Origin: Nakamurella silvestris
GTDB lineage: Bacteria > Actinomycetota > Actinomycetes > Mycobacteriales > Nakamurellaceae
NCBI GenBank assembly: GCA_003576535.1
Contig: QXCQ01000082.1
Coordinates: 588-62,573 of the forward strand
Length of the DNA stretch: 61,986 nt
Reading direction: 5' to 3'
Position 1 is the stretch's first letter, and each line of letters begins with the position of its first letter. The translations under genes were made by a program, and so were the position numbers. Positions 15,954 to 23,624 of this stretch are shown here, piece by piece. Under the pieces are notes generated by a model. The model had not been told where the DNA came from and searched no databases. It saw only the letters and a list, made by a program, of their open reading frames with translations.

Positions 15954-17018
15954 ATGACCACCGCCGCCGGCTCCGTCCGAGCACGGCAGACCAGTGATTT
16001 CACCGAACTGGCCAAGAAGATCCAGGACATGGGGCTGCTGCGGCGTCGCTACGGCTACTACTGGAGCAAGTTCAGCCTGCTGGTGGGCCTGTACATCGGG
16101 GCAGGTTTCCTCTTCCTGGCAATCGGCGAGAGCTGGTGGCAGCTGGGCCTCGCGGCCGCTCTCGGCCTGCTCTTCACCCAGGCCGCTTTCATGGGCCACG
16201 ATGCGGCCCACCGGCAGATCTTCAACTCCGGCAAGCGAAATGAATGGGCCGCGTTGTTGATCGCCAACCTGATGGTGGGCTTGAGCAACGGCTGGTGGAT
16301 GAACAAGCACGGCAAACACCACGCGAACCCGAACAAGGTCGACCGTGATCCGGACATCGAAAAAGGCATCGTCGTATTCACTCCGGAGGATGCCGCCGAG
16401 AGAACCGGCTTCGCCAAGTGGTTTGCGGCTCGCCAGGGTTGGATGTTGTTCCCGCTGCTGACCTTCGAGGGTCTCAACCTGCACGTACAAGCCGCCCGAA
16501 CGGTTTTCGGTCGATCGGCGGTCTCCAAGCGGACCGTCGAGATCGTCCTGTTGACCCTGCGGTTCTCGGTGCTGTTCTTCGCGGTGTTCTGGGTGCTCCC
16601 GCTCGGGATGGCCTTCGCCTTCCTCGGACTGCAGTTCGCGGTCTTCGGTGTCTACATGGGGGCCTGCTTCGCACCGAACCACAAGGGGATGCCGCTGGTG
16701 CCGAAGGAACTGAAGATCGATTTCCTGCGCCGGCAGACCTTGATGTCGCGGAACATCAGCGGCGGGTACTGGCTCGCGGTGGGCATGGGTGGTCTGAACT
16801 ACCAGATCGAACACCACCTCTTCCCGTCCATGCCGCGTCCGCATCTGCGTCTGGTGCAGCCGATCGTCCGCCAGTACTGCGCGGAGAAGAAGGTCGCCTA
16901 CACCGAGACCACCTTGATCAACTCCTACCGGATCGTCATCCGGTACCTGAACACCGTCGGCCTGGGCCAGCGCGACCCCTTCAGCTGCCCGATCACCCAG
17001 CAGTACCGCTCCCGCTGA
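15954..17018 (+). CDS. Membrane fatty-acid desaturase
   Basis: 354-residue di-iron membrane desaturase introducing a double bond into acyl chains. Three histidine boxes are present: GHDAAH (82-86), HGKHH (119-123) and QIEHH (284-288). The QIEHH form is that of front-end and DesA3/acyl-lipid type desaturases. Hydrophobic pairs lie at ~40-80, ~98-113 and ~195-240, matching the usual four membrane segments. No fused cytochrome b5 or ferredoxin reductase domain, so electrons must come from elsewhere. ATG 15954 has no clear Shine-Dalgarno. About 270 bp of apparently non-coding DNA precede it, containing the inverted repeat at 15929. Confidence 0.9.
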   Translation: MTTAAGSVRARQTSDFTELAKKIQDMGLLRRRYGYYWSKFSLLVGLYIGAGFLFLAIGESWWQLGLAAALGLLFTQAAFMGHDAAHRQIFNSGKRNEWAALLIANLMVGLSNGWWMNKHGKHHANPNKVDRDPDIEKGIVVFTPEDAAERTGFAKWFAARQGWMLFPLLTFEGLNLHVQAARTVFGRSAVSKRTVEIVLLTLRFSVLFFAVFWVLPLGMAFAFLGLQFAVFGVYMGACFAPNHKGMPLVPKELKIDFLRRQTLMSRNISGGYWLAVGMGGLNYQIEHHLFPSMPRPHLRLVQPIVRQYCAEKKVAYTETTLINSYRIVIRYLNTVGLGQRDPFSCPITQQYRSR

Positions 17019-17103
17019 CCCGACGCCGCACCGCGAGCGCCCAGGGAGGGCGCCCGGTGTGGGCTCACGGCGGTTGTCGGGCCCTCGTGCCAAGATCGGC
17101 ACC

Positions 17104-18276
17104 ATGAGCAAGCATCCGAGCCAGGACCCGGTCCGCCCCGCTGAACAACACACCCGTGACCAGCGCACTTCGGCCTCCGTGTGCGCGATCGTGCCGCCGT
17201 ACCTGTTGGAACGGCTGGCCCTGCTGGACACCGGACGGCTCGCCCCGGCGGCGCATGCCGCGCGTGGCACCCTTGCCCATGACGCCGGATTCCGCGCGAC
17301 GGCTTTCCCGTGGACCGAACCGTCAACCACCGGGCAGACCGCCCTTCCGTCGGCCGGGGGCACCCTCGTCCGCACGATCGGTGATGCCGCCTCGGCCGAG
17401 GTGCTGCCCGGAAAGATCGTCCGGCGTGAGGGGGACGCGCCCACCGGCGACCCCGCGACCGACGAGGCCTACGACGGGCTCGGAGCCACCTACCGGCTGT
17501 TCGCCGAGGTCTACGGCCGCAACTCCATCGACGGCTCAGGGCTCGGGCTGGACGCCACGGTCCATTACGGCCACGAGTACGACAACGCCTTCTGGGACGG
17601 GGCTCAGATGGTGTTCGGCGACGGCGACGGGGAGGTGTTCGGCCGGTTCACCCGGTCGGTGAGTGTCATCGGGCACGAACTCACCCACGGCGTCACCCAG
17701 TTCACCGCGGGTCTGGCCTACCAGGGCCAGTCCGGTGCCCTGAACGAATCCGTCTCCGACGTCTTCGGGGTGCTGGTGGAGCAGTACCAGGCAGGGCAGA
17801 GCACCGCGGCGGCCAGCTGGCTGATCGGCCAGGGGTTGTTCACCGCGGAGGTCCAAGGGGAGGCCCTGCGTTCGATGAAGGCCCCCGGCACCGCCTACGA
17901 CGACGATGTGCTGGGCAAGGACCCGCAGCCGGCCCACATGGACGACTACGTGCAGACCGATGCGGACAACGGCGGGGTGCACATCAACTCCGGCATCCCC
18001 AACAAGGCCTTCTACCTGGTCGCTGCCGGTTTGGGGGGCAACGCCTGGGAACGGGCCGGGGCCATCTGGTACCGGGCGTTGACCGATGGGGAACTCCCGG
18101 CCACCGCCGATTTCGCCACCTTCGCCGGCCGGACCGTCGCCGCGGCCACCGACCTGTTCGACACCACCGCGGCCGAGGTGGTGTCCGGTGCCTGGACCCA
18201 GGTCGGCGTCACCCCTGGCGGCGCCCCTGATGTGAGGACCGCTGCGGCCTGGGTGGACCCGGACGTCAACAGCTGA
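17104..18276 (+). CDS. Protealysin-like M4 family zinc metalloprotease
   Basis: 390-residue thermolysin-family (M4) peptidase. Zinc motif HELTH at 191-195 with third ligand E215 in ALNESVSD; the substrate-side motif GGVHINSGIPN follows further on. The N-terminal ~50 residues carry a short protealysin-type propeptide with a PPL-like motif (CAIVPPYLLERLA) instead of the long FTP propeptide, and there is no signal peptide, as in protealysin. Start ATG 17104; no strong RBS. The emfourin inhibitor gene follows at 89-91 bp, the arrangement known for protealysin operons in which the inhibitor blocks the enzyme inside the cell. Role probably in interbacterial or host interaction; that part is inference. 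Confidence 0.9.
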   Translation: MSKHPSQDPVRPAEQHTRDQRTSASVCAIVPPYLLERLALLDTGRLAPAAHAARGTLAHDAGFRATAFPWTEPSTTGQTALPSAGGTLVRTIGDAASAEVLPGKIVRREGDAPTGDPATDEAYDGLGATYRLFAEVYGRNSIDGSGLGLDATVHYGHEYDNAFWDGAQMVFGDGDGEVFGRFTRSVSVIGHELTHGVTQFTAGLAYQGQSGALNESVSDVFGVLVEQYQAGQSTAAASWLIGQGLFTAEVQGEALRSMKAPGTAYDDDVLGKDPQPAHMDDYVQTDADNGGVHINSGIPNKAFYLVAAGLGGNAWERAGAIWYRALTDGELPATADFATFAGRTVAAATDLFDTTAAEVVSGAWTQVGVTPGGAPDVRTAAAWVDPDVNS

Positions 18277-18367
18277 CGAAACGCGGGGGCAGGCGCAGGA
18301 CTGGCCAATTCCCCCTGGTCGGGCGTACAACTGAGGGCATGGACGCACCCGTTCCCCCGAAGTCGTG

Positions 18368-18730
18368 ATGAGGGTCGAGGTCTCCCGGAGCGGGGGATTC
18401 GCCGGGCTTCGCCGCACCTGGGTCGTCCAGGTCGAGGAAACCCCTGATCCGCAGGCTTTTCTGCTGTTGATCGAGGCCTGCCCGTGGGACGAACCGGAGC
18501 CCGAGTCCTCCGGGGCCGACAGGTTCGTCTACCAGGTCCAGGCGGGTGAGCGCAGCGCCACCCTGCCCGAACCCGCGGTGCAGGGTCCCTGGCTGGAACT
18601 GGTGGACCAGGTGAGGCACTTCAGTGCCGGCCATGGCCTGGGCCCGGTGACGACGGACGCCGCTCCGGCGGACGCGGCACCGGGGGAACACGCCGTCAAC
18701 GATGCGGAGCGACCTCCCGGAGCCGAGTGA
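18368..18730 (+). CDS. Emfourin-type inhibitor of M4 metalloprotease
   Basis: 120-residue small protein beginning MRVEVSRSGGFAGLRRTWVV, the start characteristic of emfourin, the cytoplasmic protein inhibitor of protealysin-like enzymes. The core (to ~90) is followed by an Ala/Pro/Glu-rich tail. GTG at 18365 directly precedes ATG 18368 and could also serve. A 9-codon ORF (ATG 18339) stops as TGATG across this start, hinting at coupled translation. Immediately follows its presumed target protease; its stop abuts the stop of the convergent HAD gene. Confidence 0.8.
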   Translation: MRVEVSRSGGFAGLRRTWVVQVEETPDPQAFLLLIEACPWDEPEPESSGADRFVYQVQAGERSATLPEPAVQGPWLELVDQVRHFSAGHGLGPVTTDAAPADAAPGEHAVNDAERPPGAE

Positions 18731-19432
18731 TCAGGTCGGGCCGCGGAGGTCGAGAACCTCACCGGAGATCACCGCGCGCAGACCGTCCAGGTCGAGCAGG
18801 GTCAGATCGGAGACGAAACTGCGGCCGGGTCCGGCCGGGACCGGGGTCAGACCGCGGACCACGACGCCATGGGTGCCGGCGGCCTCGGCCGAGGTGATCC
18901 CGGTGACCGAGTCCTCCACCGCCACACACTCGCGCGGGTCCACCCCGAGCAGGGCCGCTGCCGTCAGGTAGGGCTCCGGATGGGGCTTGCCGTGGGTGAC
19001 GTCGTCACCGGTGACCAGTACCCGCAGGGTCGAGGCGGGAGCCGCGTCGACGACCTGCTGGGCGATCTTGCGGTAGGACATGGTCACGAGTGCGCAGGGC
19101 ACACCCGCGTCGGCGAGGGTGGACAGGATCTCGACCGCCCCGTCCCGCCATTCGATCTTCTCGGCCAGGCAGGAGGCGACGTAATCGACGAGGAGATCAA
19201 CGATCTCCGTCGCTGGAAGGTCCAGTCCCTTGGCGCGCATACGATCTGCGGTGTCCAGCAGGGCAAGTCCCACGCAGGCAAGGGAATCGGTTTCGGTCCA
19301 GGGGACGTGGTGCTCGGCGGCCAGTGCGGACATGCCGTGGAACCAGTGGTGCTCGGAGTCGACCAGGGTGCCGTCCATGTCCCACAGGACGGCGGCGGGA
19401 AGGGGAAGTTCGGTCGGGTGTGCAGTGTTCAC
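18731..19432 (-). CDS. HAD superfamily phosphatase (beta-phosphoglucomutase / GpmB-like subfamily)
   Basis: 233-residue HAD hydrolase. Motif I LWDMDGTLVDSE (nucleophile D18, acid/base D20), motif II VTMSY, motif III lysine in THGKPHPEPYL, motif IV VEDSVTG. The helical cap lies between motifs I and II (subfamily I). Acts on a small phosphorylated metabolite; substrate unresolved. GTG 19432 with TAGGTT 6 nt upstream fits a leaderless transcript. The stop codon touches the emfourin stop; 59 bp upstream lies a family A palindrome. Confidence 0.88.
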   Translation of the reverse strand: MNTAHPTELPLPAAVLWDMDGTLVDSEHHWFHGMSALAAEHHVPWTETDSLACVGLALLDTADRMRAKGLDLPATEIVDLLVDYVASCLAEKIEWRDGAVEILSTLADAGVPCALVTMSYRKIAQQVVDAAPASTLRVLVTGDDVTHGKPHPEPYLTAAALLGVDPRECVAVEDSVTGITSAEAAGTHGVVVRGLTPVPAGPGRSFVSDLTLLDLDGLRAVISGEVLDLRGPT

Positions 19433-19491
19433 CAGACCAACCTATCCTCACTTCCCGCCTGCCTCCGGCGCGGGTACATTCCTCCGTTTGC

Positions 19492-19542
19492 CCGCGAGTG
19501 GACGGCCGCGCCCCAGTTTCTGGGGTGTGGCAGTCCACTCGG
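19492..19542. repeat. Family A palindrome
   Basis: Left arm CCGCGAGTGGAC (19492-19503) and right arm GGGGTGTGGCAGTCCACTCG; the centre of the left arm has drifted (GGCCGCGCCCC). It ends 2 bp before the dctA stop on the minus strand, where it could act as terminator. Confidence 0.75.
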
Positions 19543-19544
19543 CG

Positions 19545-21050
19545 CTAGGGGGCGGCCTTCACCAGGACCGGTGCACCGGACTCGTTCACCAGGTCCCCCG
19601 CACGGCGCGGGGCCGGTCCCTCGGTGAGCGGCCCGACCTGGCCGGCCGAGGCCGGTGCGGCCGACGAGCCGGGCTCCTCGCCGAGCTCGTCCAGGCTGCT
19701 CTCGTCGAACGGGTCCCGTCCGGCCAGCACCTCGGTGGCCTTGACCTTGTCGAACTCCCGGGTCCAGGTCCCGATCAGCACCGTGGCGACGGCGTTGCCG
19801 GCGAAGTTCGTCAGTGCCCGGGCCTCGGACATGAAACGGTCGATCCCGACGATCAGACCGACACCGTCCACCAGGTCGGGACGGTGGGCCTGCAGGCCGC
19901 CGGCCAGGGTCGCTAGCCCCGCCCCGGTCACCCCGGCCGCGCCCTTGGAGGCGATCATCATGAACAGGAGCAGCGAGATCTGTTCCGACACCGGCTGCGA
20001 GGAGCCCATCGCGCTGGCGATGAACAGCGAGGACATCGTCAGATAGATGGCCGTGCCGTCGAGGTTGAACGAGTAACCCGTCGGCACGGTGATGCCCACG
20101 ACCGGCCGGGACACCCCCAGGTGTTCCATCTTCGCGATCAGCCGGGGGAGGGCGCTTTCGGAGGAGGAGGTGGAGAAGATGAGCAGGAACTCCCGTCCCA
20201 GGTATTTCAGCAGGCTGAGGATGTTGATCCGGGTGACGGCGTACAGCAGGCCCCCGAGGACGACCAGCACGAACAGGATGCAGGTGATGTAGAAACCGAT
20301 CATGATCGTGGCCAGCCCGGCCAGGGCCGCGCCGCCCATCGCGCCGACCACGGCGGCCATCGCGCCGAAGGCGCCGATCGGGGCCAGCCACATGATCATC
20401 GAGAGGATCTTGAACACCAGTTTCTGCAGGTGGCCGATGCCGCGCAGGATCGGCTCACCGGACCTGCCCATCATCTGCAGGGCGAAGCCGGTCAGCATGG
20501 CGACCAGCAGGGCCTGCAGGACGATCCCGGAGGTCAGCGAGGAGAACAACGACGTCGGAATGATGCCGAGGACGAAATCCGCTGAGGACTGGGCGGTCTC
20601 GGTCGCCTTCACGGCCTCGGCCGCACCGCTGGCCCGCAGCTGCTCGGTGAGCTGGAGGCCCTCGCCGGGGTGCAGGATGTTGCCGACCACCAGCCCGATC
20701 CCCAGGGCAACCGTGGACATCACGATGAAGTAGGTCAGGGCCAGCCCACCCACCCGGCCGACCTGGGCGGCCTTCCGGATCGACCCGATGCCGAGCACGA
20801 TGGTGCAGAAGATGACCGGCCCGATCATCATCTTGATCAGGTTGACGAAGGCGGTCCCGATCGGTTTGAGTGACACCGCGAGTTCCTTGTCGAGGAACCC
20901 GACCCCGATCCCGGCGAGCACCCCGATGACCACCCCGATGTAGAGCCAGTGGGTGCGGTCCTTCTTGCGCCGGGGCGTGGTTCCGGCGGCCGGCCCGGGC
21001 ACGGGCAGTGCAGTGGTCGGATCGATGGGGTGACGCGGGTTTCGGCTCAT
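19545..21050 (-). CDS. dctA: Dicarboxylate/amino acid:cation symporter (DctA-like)
   Basis: 501-residue DAACS-family symporter taking up C4-dicarboxylates (or acidic amino acids) with cations. Eight hydrophobic segments plus the re-entrant signatures: serine-rich FSTSSSESALPRL, GYSFNLDGTAIYLTM, and NFAGNAVATVLIGTW. N-terminal ~35 residues are polar (MSRNPRHPIDPTTALPVPG), and ~60 C-terminal residues are an acidic/Pro-rich tail, longer than usual. ATG 21050 follows GAGGAAGAGG at 7 nt. Divergent from a CitA/DcuS-type two-component system 123 bp away, which strongly suggests dicarboxylate-induced expression. Confidence 0.9.
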   Translation of the reverse strand: MSRNPRHPIDPTTALPVPGPAAGTTPRRKKDRTHWLYIGVVIGVLAGIGVGFLDKELAVSLKPIGTAFVNLIKMMIGPVIFCTIVLGIGSIRKAAQVGRVGGLALTYFIVMSTVALGIGLVVGNILHPGEGLQLTEQLRASGAAEAVKATETAQSSADFVLGIIPTSLFSSLTSGIVLQALLVAMLTGFALQMMGRSGEPILRGIGHLQKLVFKILSMIMWLAPIGAFGAMAAVVGAMGGAALAGLATIMIGFYITCILFVLVVLGGLLYAVTRINILSLLKYLGREFLLIFSTSSSESALPRLIAKMEHLGVSRPVVGITVPTGYSFNLDGTAIYLTMSSLFIASAMGSSQPVSEQISLLLFMMIASKGAAGVTGAGLATLAGGLQAHRPDLVDGVGLIVGIDRFMSEARALTNFAGNAVATVLIGTWTREFDKVKATEVLAGRDPFDESSLDELGEEPGSSAAPASAGQVGPLTEGPAPRRAGDLVNESGAPVLVKAAP

Positions 21051-21173
21051 CACGGGTCCTCTTCCTCGTTGAGTAGGCACGTTCAGGTGATACTGGTCAC
21101 CGGCGGCCCCGCCGTCTGTCTTGTGTTCGTTTCGTTCATCGACCGGTGCGCCGGTCATCCGGGAGAGGCAGCG
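21051..21173. promoter_or_regulatory. Divergent promoter region of dctA and its two-component system
   Basis: 123 bp between oppositely transcribed genes. GGTGA-TACTGG-TCACC (21086-21101) is a short inverted repeat, and the stretch 21117-21141 carries repeated TTCGTTTCGTTC-like units. Response regulator binding is expected here by analogy with DctR/DcuR systems; the site itself is not identifiable by eye. Confidence 0.35.
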
Positions 21174-22913
21174 ATGTCGGTGCGAGAGCGTGCTGTGCCG
21201 GGCCGGTCCGCCGGCCTTCGCACGCGCCCGGGAACCCACCGTTCGCGCTGGAGCCTGGCGCGGCAACTGGTGGTCCTGCAGGTGGTCCTGGTGGTGGCGC
21301 TGCTGGCCGGAGCCACTGCCCTGGCCGGTGTCGACGCCGACCGCGAGGTCCAGGACCAGGCCGGCCGACGGTGTCTGGTGGTGGCTGCGACGATTGCGGA
21401 CACCCCGGCCGTGATCGATGCCCTGGCCACCGCGGATCCCACGGCCGCGCTGCAGCCGATGGCCAACCGGATCCAGGTCGACACCGGGGTGGATTTCGTG
21501 ACCATCATGAATCTGCAGGGCATCAGGTACACCCACCGCGACCCGGCGCAGATCGGAAAACAGTTCCTCGGCACGATCGGGCCTGGGCTGGCCGGGGAGA
21601 ACCTGATCGAGACGTACACCGGCACCCTCGGCGAGTCGATCCGGGCCGTGGTGCCGATCCGGGACGGCGCGGGCGGACCGGTGATCGCTCTGGTCGCCGT
21701 GGGGGTGACCCTCGACGCGGTCGCCACCGAAACCAGCAGCAGGATCTGGGTTCTGGTGCTGGGCGGGGGTGGGGTCCTGGCCCTCGCCCTGCTCGGCACC
21801 AACCTGATCGGCCGACGGGTCGATCGGCTGACCCACCGCCTCGGACCGGCCGAGCTCGGGCTGATGTACGAGCACTACGACGCGGTCCTGCGATCCGTCC
21901 GGGAGGGCCTGGTGCTCCTCGACCGGCAGGGTCGGGTGAAACTGGCCAACGACGAGGCCGTCCGGCTGCTGCAGCTGCCGGCCGCGGCGACCGTCCCGGT
22001 GCCGGGCGGCGAACCGTTCATCGGCGATCTCGGTCTTCCCGCCGAGTTGGTGCGGGTGCTCGTTTCCGGGGAGGAGGTGGTCGACTCGATGCACCTGGCC
22101 GGGGAACGGGTGATCGTGGTGGGCACCCGGGCCACCACCGACACCTCGGGTGCGCGTCTGGGGACCGTCGTCACCGTGCGCGATCACACCGAGATGCGGG
22201 AGTTGACCAACGAGCTCGGGGGCGCGAAGGATCTCGCGGAGGCGCTGAGGTCCCAGGCCCACGAATCGGCGAACCGGCTGCACGCGGTGGTCGGGCTGAT
22301 CGAACTCGGCCGTCCGGCCGAGGCCGTCGCCTTCGCCACCGAGGAGCTGCGGGCCGCCCAGATCCTCACCGATCGGGTCGTCGGCGAGGTCGAGGAGCCG
22401 GTCATCGCCGCGGTGCTGCTGGGCAAGGCGCAGATCGCCGCCGAACGTGGGATCGGTTTCACCATCACCGAGGACTCCGCCCTCGATGCCGCCGCCCTGG
22501 ACGACGCCGAGGTGCCGGCACGTGATGTGGTCACGGTGCTCGGCAACCTGATCGACAACGCCTTCGAGGCAGTCGCTCTCGAGAACGTCGCCGCCCCTCG
22601 ACAGGTCTGGGTCACCGTTCGGCGGCTGACCGTCGATCGGGACGGAATCTGGTTGCAGGTGGCCGATTCCGGTCCCGGCCTGCCGGAAGGTGTTGCGGCC
22701 CAGATGTTCACCAGGAACTTCAGCACCAAACGTCCGGACGGGGCCGTGCACGGCCACGGCCTGGGGCTGGCCCTGGTGCAACAGGTGGTGAGGCGACACC
22801 GCGGGACCGTGGAGTACACCTCGCGCCCGGTCCCCGGCGACGGGACCGAGGTCATCGGAACCGTTTTCACCGTCATCCTCGGGTCCGACGGCAGGGGCTC
22901 CGATGTCCGGTAG
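21174..22913 (+). CDS. Sensor histidine kinase, CitA/DcuS/DctB type
   Basis: 579-residue membrane sensor kinase. TM1 ~31-53, extracytoplasmic PAS/Cache-like sensor ~54-190 (VDFVTIMNLQGIRYTHRDP; GTLGESIRAVVPI, as in CitA/DcuS), TM2 ~191-213, cytoplasmic PAS ~235-340, phosphoacceptor H363 in SQAHESANRLHAVVGL (the HExxNxLH variant of this family), and a HATPase domain with N462 in GNLIDNAFEA and GHGLGLALV. Expected ligand is an extracellular di- or tricarboxylate. ATG 21174 follows GGAGAGG. It overlaps the response regulator by 11 nt and faces dctA. Confidence 0.92.
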   Translation: MSVRERAVPGRSAGLRTRPGTHRSRWSLARQLVVLQVVLVVALLAGATALAGVDADREVQDQAGRRCLVVAATIADTPAVIDALATADPTAALQPMANRIQVDTGVDFVTIMNLQGIRYTHRDPAQIGKQFLGTIGPGLAGENLIETYTGTLGESIRAVVPIRDGAGGPVIALVAVGVTLDAVATETSSRIWVLVLGGGGVLALALLGTNLIGRRVDRLTHRLGPAELGLMYEHYDAVLRSVREGLVLLDRQGRVKLANDEAVRLLQLPAAATVPVPGGEPFIGDLGLPAELVRVLVSGEEVVDSMHLAGERVIVVGTRATTDTSGARLGTVVTVRDHTEMRELTNELGGAKDLAEALRSQAHESANRLHAVVGLIELGRPAEAVAFATEELRAAQILTDRVVGEVEEPVIAAVLLGKAQIAAERGIGFTITEDSALDAAALDDAEVPARDVVTVLGNLIDNAFEAVALENVAAPRQVWVTVRRLTVDRDGIWLQVADSGPGLPEGVAAQMFTRNFSTKRPDGAVHGHGLGLALVQQVVRRHRGTVEYTSRPVPGDGTEVIGTVFTVILGSDGRGSDVR

Positions 22914-23592
22914 CAACCCGATCAGGGTGCTCGTCGTGGACGACGACCCGCTCGCCTGCGAGGCCCACATCGCCTATGTGCGCAGGGTTCCCGGGTTCGT
23001 GGTGGCCGGGTCGGCATCGAATGCGGCGGCGGCACTGAAGTTCCTCGCCGGCGGTGGGGTCGATCTGGTGCTGCTGGACATGAACCTGCCCGACCGGCAC
23101 GGGTTGGAGATCATCCGCACGATGAAGGCGGCGCGCCACCCCGCCGACGTCATCGCCGTCACCTCCGCACGTGAGCTGGAGACCGTACGAACGGCGGTCT
23201 CCCAGGGGATCGTCCAGTACCTGCTCAAACCCTTCTCCTTCGCCACCCTGCGCGAACGGCTGGAGCGGTACGCCTCCTACCGGCAGACCGTCACCGCACC
23301 GACGGCGGCCAGCGGCCAGGCAGAGGTCGACCAGCTGTTGGCCGGCCTGCGCGGGGCCTCGCCGGCGGCGCCGGCCGGACTGTTGCCGCAGACCTTGGAG
23401 TCGGTGGTGAACCTGCTCCGCGAGCTGACCGATCTTTCCGCGGCCGAGCTGGCCGACCGCCTCGGCACCTCGCGGGTGACGGCACGACGTTATCTCGAGC
23501 ACCTGGTGGACACCGGCGCGGCTACCAGGGACCACCGCTACCAGGGCACCGGGCGACCGGTGGTGGCCTACCGCTGGCGGTCCCCGGGCTGA
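22903..23592 (+). CDS. Response regulator, CitB/DcuR type
   Basis: 229-residue response regulator. Receiver domain 1-~125 with acidic pocket D13-D15, phosphoacceptor D59 (LVLLDMNLP) and K in LLKPF. The C-terminal HTH (AELADRLGTSRVTARRYLEHL) is of the CitB family rather than NarL or OmpR. The start lies 11 nt inside the kinase gene. Likely activates the divergent dicarboxylate symporter. Confidence 0.92.
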   Translation: MSGSNPIRVLVVDDDPLACEAHIAYVRRVPGFVVAGSASNAAAALKFLAGGGVDLVLLDMNLPDRHGLEIIRTMKAARHPADVIAVTSARELETVRTAVSQGIVQYLLKPFSFATLRERLERYASYRQTVTAPTAASGQAEVDQLLAGLRGASPAAPAGLLPQTLESVVNLLRELTDLSAAELADRLGTSRVTARRYLEHLVDTGAATRDHRYQGTGRPVVAYRWRSPG

Positions 23593-23624
23593 TCGGCCGG
23601 CAAGGTTTTACCGGACGGGGCTGC

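Noticed and set aside
21051-22970. Apparent N-terminal extension of the dicarboxylate symporter across the sensor kinase gene on the opposite strand
   Set aside because: The kinase is clearly real on the plus strand; dctA has its own ATG and RBS at 21050.
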